NCBI GenBank assembly: GCA_003509805.1
Contig: DOMV01000493.1
Coordinates: 11,389 to 19,595, forward strand
DNA from: Planctomycetaceae bacterium
GTDB taxonomy: Bacteria > Planctomycetota > Planctomycetia > Pirellulales > Thermoguttaceae
Length of the DNA stretch: 8,207 bases
Reading direction: 5' to 3'
Each line of letters starts with the position of its first letter. The stretch's first letter is position 1. Both the position numbers and the translations under genes were made by a program. This document shows positions 6,531 to 8,207 of this stretch, piece by piece. The notes below the pieces were generated by a model. That model worked only from the letters and a program-made list of their open reading frames with translations. It was not told where the DNA came from and ran no database searches.

Positions 6531-6550
6531 TTTCACCGCGTTTCCAGTAT
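6531..6550 (+). repeat. Possible degenerate repeat end abutting the kinase start
   Basis: The 20 bases before the kinase ATG share the blocks TTTCA, CCGC, TT and CAGTATA, in order, with the repeat right end TTTCAACCGCCTTCAGTATA, but need two small gaps. The similarity could be chance. Confidence 0.3.
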
Positions 6551-7417
6551 ATGAGCTTTCTCTCCAAGCTGTTCGGCGGCAAGCCGAAACTCGATTATCG
6601 TGCGAAGTACGAACTTTCCCAGGCGGCGATGGCCGGGACCATGTCCAGCGTCTACAAGGCAAAAGACAAGCAAACCGGAGAAATCGTCGCTCTCAAGATA
6701 CTCGACATGAAAAAACTGGAGGCGATCGAGTCCCGGTTCAAGGGTCTCAAGAAACCGAGCGAGGGAGAGATCGCCGTCCAGTTCAAGGACCACCCGTATA
6801 TCGTCAAAACGTTGGAACAGGGGATCACGTCCGACGGCGACCAGTACCTTATCATGGAATATCTTGAGGGAACGGGCCTGAACAACGTACTGATGTTCCC
6901 GCAAGATCCGATCAACGGGTTTCGCACCATTTTCATCCGGCAGGTCGCCGAGGCCCTCCAGGAGGTCCATGACAAGGGCTTTATCCACCGCGACATTTGC
7001 CCGCGCAACTTGATTTTCACCGGCGATTTCGATGCGCTCAAATTGACGGATTTCGGTTTGTCCGTGCCGAACAAATTTCCATACACGGAACCGGGCAACC
7101 GGACCGGAACGGCCAATTACATGGCCCCGGAACTTGTCCGGCGGCGTGCAACCAACGAGACGCTCGACATATTCGCTTTTGGTGTAACGGTTTATGAAAT
7201 GTTTACCCGGGAGCTTCCCTGGCCGCGCGGCGATACGGGCAACGCGGCGATGACCCATGACCAACCGCCGGAACCGATCACCCGATATCGTCCCCAGATC
7301 CACCCGATCATGGCCAAGGCGATTCATTCATGCCTTGAAGCGGACCCGAAGCGGCGCTGTCCATCAATGCAGCAGTTCCTGAAAATGATCCGAACGGTCG
7401 GGACCGACGATCAATAA
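6551..7417 (+). CDS. Hanks-type serine/threonine protein kinase, single domain
   Basis: This 288-residue protein is a protein kinase domain with little else. Lys49 in VALKIL is the ATP-binding lysine, and Glu71 or Glu73 the likely helix-C partner. The catalytic loop HRDICPRN spans 146-153 (Asp148, Asn153), DFG is 167-169, APE 192-194, and DIFAFGVTVYE keeps the F-helix Asp206. Two features are unusual: the glycine loop (SQAAMAGTMSSVYKA) keeps only one glycine, and the catalytic-loop lysine of HRDxKPxN is Cys150. There is no membrane segment or external sensor domain, unlike PknB-type kinases, so it should be cytosolic with a short amphipathic N-terminus (SFLSKLFGG). I prefer ATG 6551 because that N-terminus looks natural. 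An in-frame GTG at 6500 has an AAAGG ribosome site 7 bases upstream and would add 17 residues. Substrates are unknown. Confidence 0.88.
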   Translation: MSFLSKLFGGKPKLDYRAKYELSQAAMAGTMSSVYKAKDKQTGEIVALKILDMKKLEAIESRFKGLKKPSEGEIAVQFKDHPYIVKTLEQGITSDGDQYLIMEYLEGTGLNNVLMFPQDPINGFRTIFIRQVAEALQEVHDKGFIHRDICPRNLIFTGDFDALKLTDFGLSVPNKFPYTEPGNRTGTANYMAPELVRRRATNETLDIFAFGVTVYEMFTRELPWPRGDTGNAAMTHDQPPEPITRYRPQIHPIMAKAIHSCLEADPKRRCPSMQQFLKMIRTVGTDDQ

Positions 7418-7489
7418 CCCGCGACGCGGCAGGGGGTTCAGCACGGTTTCGGCAATGCTTTAATGCTTTGACAGAGCTTCGACATGGGC

Positions 7490-7517
7490 TTGCAGGTTGA
7501 TGCGGAAAGAGTATACT
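7490..7517 (+). promoter_or_regulatory. Candidate promoter of the pseudouridine synthase gene
   Basis: TTGCAG (7490-7495), a 16-base spacer and TATACT (7512-7517) would give a transcript with a leader of roughly 110 bases before the GTG at 7638. The -10 box lies inside the inverted repeat end at 7512-7532. Confidence 0.4.
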
Positions 7518-7532
7518 GAAGGCCGTTGAAAT
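7512..7532 (-). repeat. Solo inverted end of the dispersed repeat
   Basis: Read on the minus strand, these 21 bases match positions 1-21 and 522-542 with a single mismatch. Nothing beyond the end matches the repeat interior, so this is a solo end or a remnant. It lies 94 bases after the kinase stop, in opposite orientation to copies A and B. Confidence 0.65.
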
Positions 7533-7637
7533 GTCCGCGTGAACGCAACGGTCGCTTTGAGCGGAAGAGGCGGACGTCACGGCGGGGCGGCACTAAGAAC
7601 GTGAACGGCGGGAAAGCAAGCAGAGAGAAAGCGCGCA

Positions 7638-8207
7638 GTGAGAAAAAATACGTCGCAAAATAATACGGCGAAGTCGGTTAAAACGATCGCAACGGTTAAA
7701 ACGAATAAAACGGCAAAGCGGGTAGCCCGAAAGACGGTAAAACGGGTGATGAAACGCCCGACAAAACGTACGGCAAAATGCCCGTCGACACCCGGGGAAG
7801 ACGACGGGTTGCAGCGTTTGCAAAAGGTTCTTGCCGCAGCCGGATTCGGGAGCCGACGGCATTGTGAGGAATTGATAACCGCCGGCCGGGTCGAAGTCGA
7901 CCGACAAACAGTCGTCGCACTCGGGACCAAAGTCGATCCGCTCAAACAGCGAATCCAGGTCGACGGTGAAATGCTGCGGCGTTCCAAACCGGTTTACGTC
8001 GCCCTGTTCAAGCCGAAAGGCGTTCTTTGTACGAACAGCGACCGGCAGGGTCGGACCCGGGCCGTCGATCTGGTTCCCCCGGAATTCGGTCGGCTTTTCA
8101 CGATCGGCCGGCTCGACCAGCACAGCGAGGGCTTGCTCCTGCTGACAAACGACGGCGAACTGACGGAAAAGCTCACGCCCCCGAAATACGGCATCCCCAA
8201 AATATAC
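7638..8207 (+). CDS. RluB/RsuA-family 16S/23S rRNA pseudouridine synthase, 3' end outside the window
   Basis: This enzyme isomerises a specific rRNA uridine to pseudouridine; the family includes RluB, RluE, RluF and RsuA. The 190 visible codons run open to the window edge. Residues 59-105 form an S4 RNA-binding domain (QRLQKVLAAAGFGSRRHCEE and on). The catalytic domain begins near FKPKGVLCTNSDRQGR. The catalytic Asp160 lies in GRLDQHSEGLLLLTNDGEL, and LTPPKYGIPKIY follows. The first 57 residues are a low-complexity tail with 17 Lys or Arg and no acid before Glu54, rich in Thr and Val. The GTG at 7638 is chosen because an in-frame stop lies at 7602-7604 and a purine-rich GAGAGAAA precedes it by 7 bases. 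A shorter start at ATG 7749 would remove most of the tail. Which rRNA site is modified cannot be told from this part. Confidence 0.88.
   Translation, partial: MRKNTSQNNTAKSVKTIATVKTNKTAKRVARKTVKRVMKRPTKRTAKCPSTPGEDDGLQRLQKVLAAAGFGSRRHCEELITAGRVEVDRQTVVALGTKVDPLKQRIQVDGEMLRRSKPVYVALFKPKGVLCTNSDRQGRTRAVDLVPPEFGRLFTIGRLDQHSEGLLLLTNDGELTEKLTPPKYGIPKIY

Larger units (their letters stand above)
5696..6550. other. Long gene-free divergent region
   Basis: This region lies between galT (leftward) and the kinase (rightward). The best open frame, 5785-5967 on the plus strand (60 codons), has no recognisable motif or ribosome site and contains a strong palindrome, so I do not call it a gene. The region holds a small hairpin CGGTT-GAA-AACCG (5721-5733), the stem-loop at 5895-5941, another small hairpin (6010-6023), a degenerate GTGT-rich stretch at about 6170-6215, and repeat copy B (6269-6398). 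Promoters for both flanking genes should be here, but only weak candidates are visible. I see no tRNA. Confidence 0.55.

Overview
The window comes from a bacterial chromosome of moderately high GC. A Hanks-type Ser/Thr kinase, a tandem HD-GYP protein, long untranslated gaps and dispersed repeats suggest a Planctomycetota or related PVC-type bacterium. No marker gene settles this, so the placement is a weak inference.

Layout. (1) 1-524 has no convincing gene. It holds a repeat end cut by the window edge, a 19-bp tandem repeat and a complete ~128-bp dispersed element with terminal inverted repeats (copy A). (2) 525-5695 is a minus-strand run of four genes, in transcription order galT, a tandem HD-GYP protein, rtcB and rtcA. 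The last three are closely spaced (64 bp, then 17 bp) and look like one operon for RNA end repair and ligation. A 17-bp repeat array of about 5.7 copies fills the galT/HD-GYP gap and contains the galT stop codon. (3) 5696-6550 is an 855-bp gene-free divergent region with a strong stem-loop and copy B of the dispersed element. (4) 6551-7417 is a plus-strand single-domain protein kinase with an altered catalytic loop. (5) From 7638 to the window end is the start of a plus-strand RluB/RsuA-family pseudouridine synthase with a very basic N-terminal tail.

How the genes may work together. RtcA makes 2',3'-cyclic phosphate RNA ends and RtcB joins such ends (or 3'-phosphates) to 5'-OH ends, so the pair is an RNA break-repair module. 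The HD-GYP phosphodiesterase upstream is an uncommon partner and may link the module to a cyclic nucleotide signal; this is inference. Neither RtcR nor archease is in the window. galT (Leloir pathway) and the RluB-like enzyme look unrelated to repair.

The least explained signal is the dispersed repeat family. Two near-full copies (414-541 and 6269-6398) share 17-bp imperfect inverted ends, a 41-bp identical core and base changes that keep internal stems pairable. Solo ends lie at 1-21 and 7512-7532. The ends carry a promoter-like TATACT, and one end supplies the last five codons and stop of rtcA.
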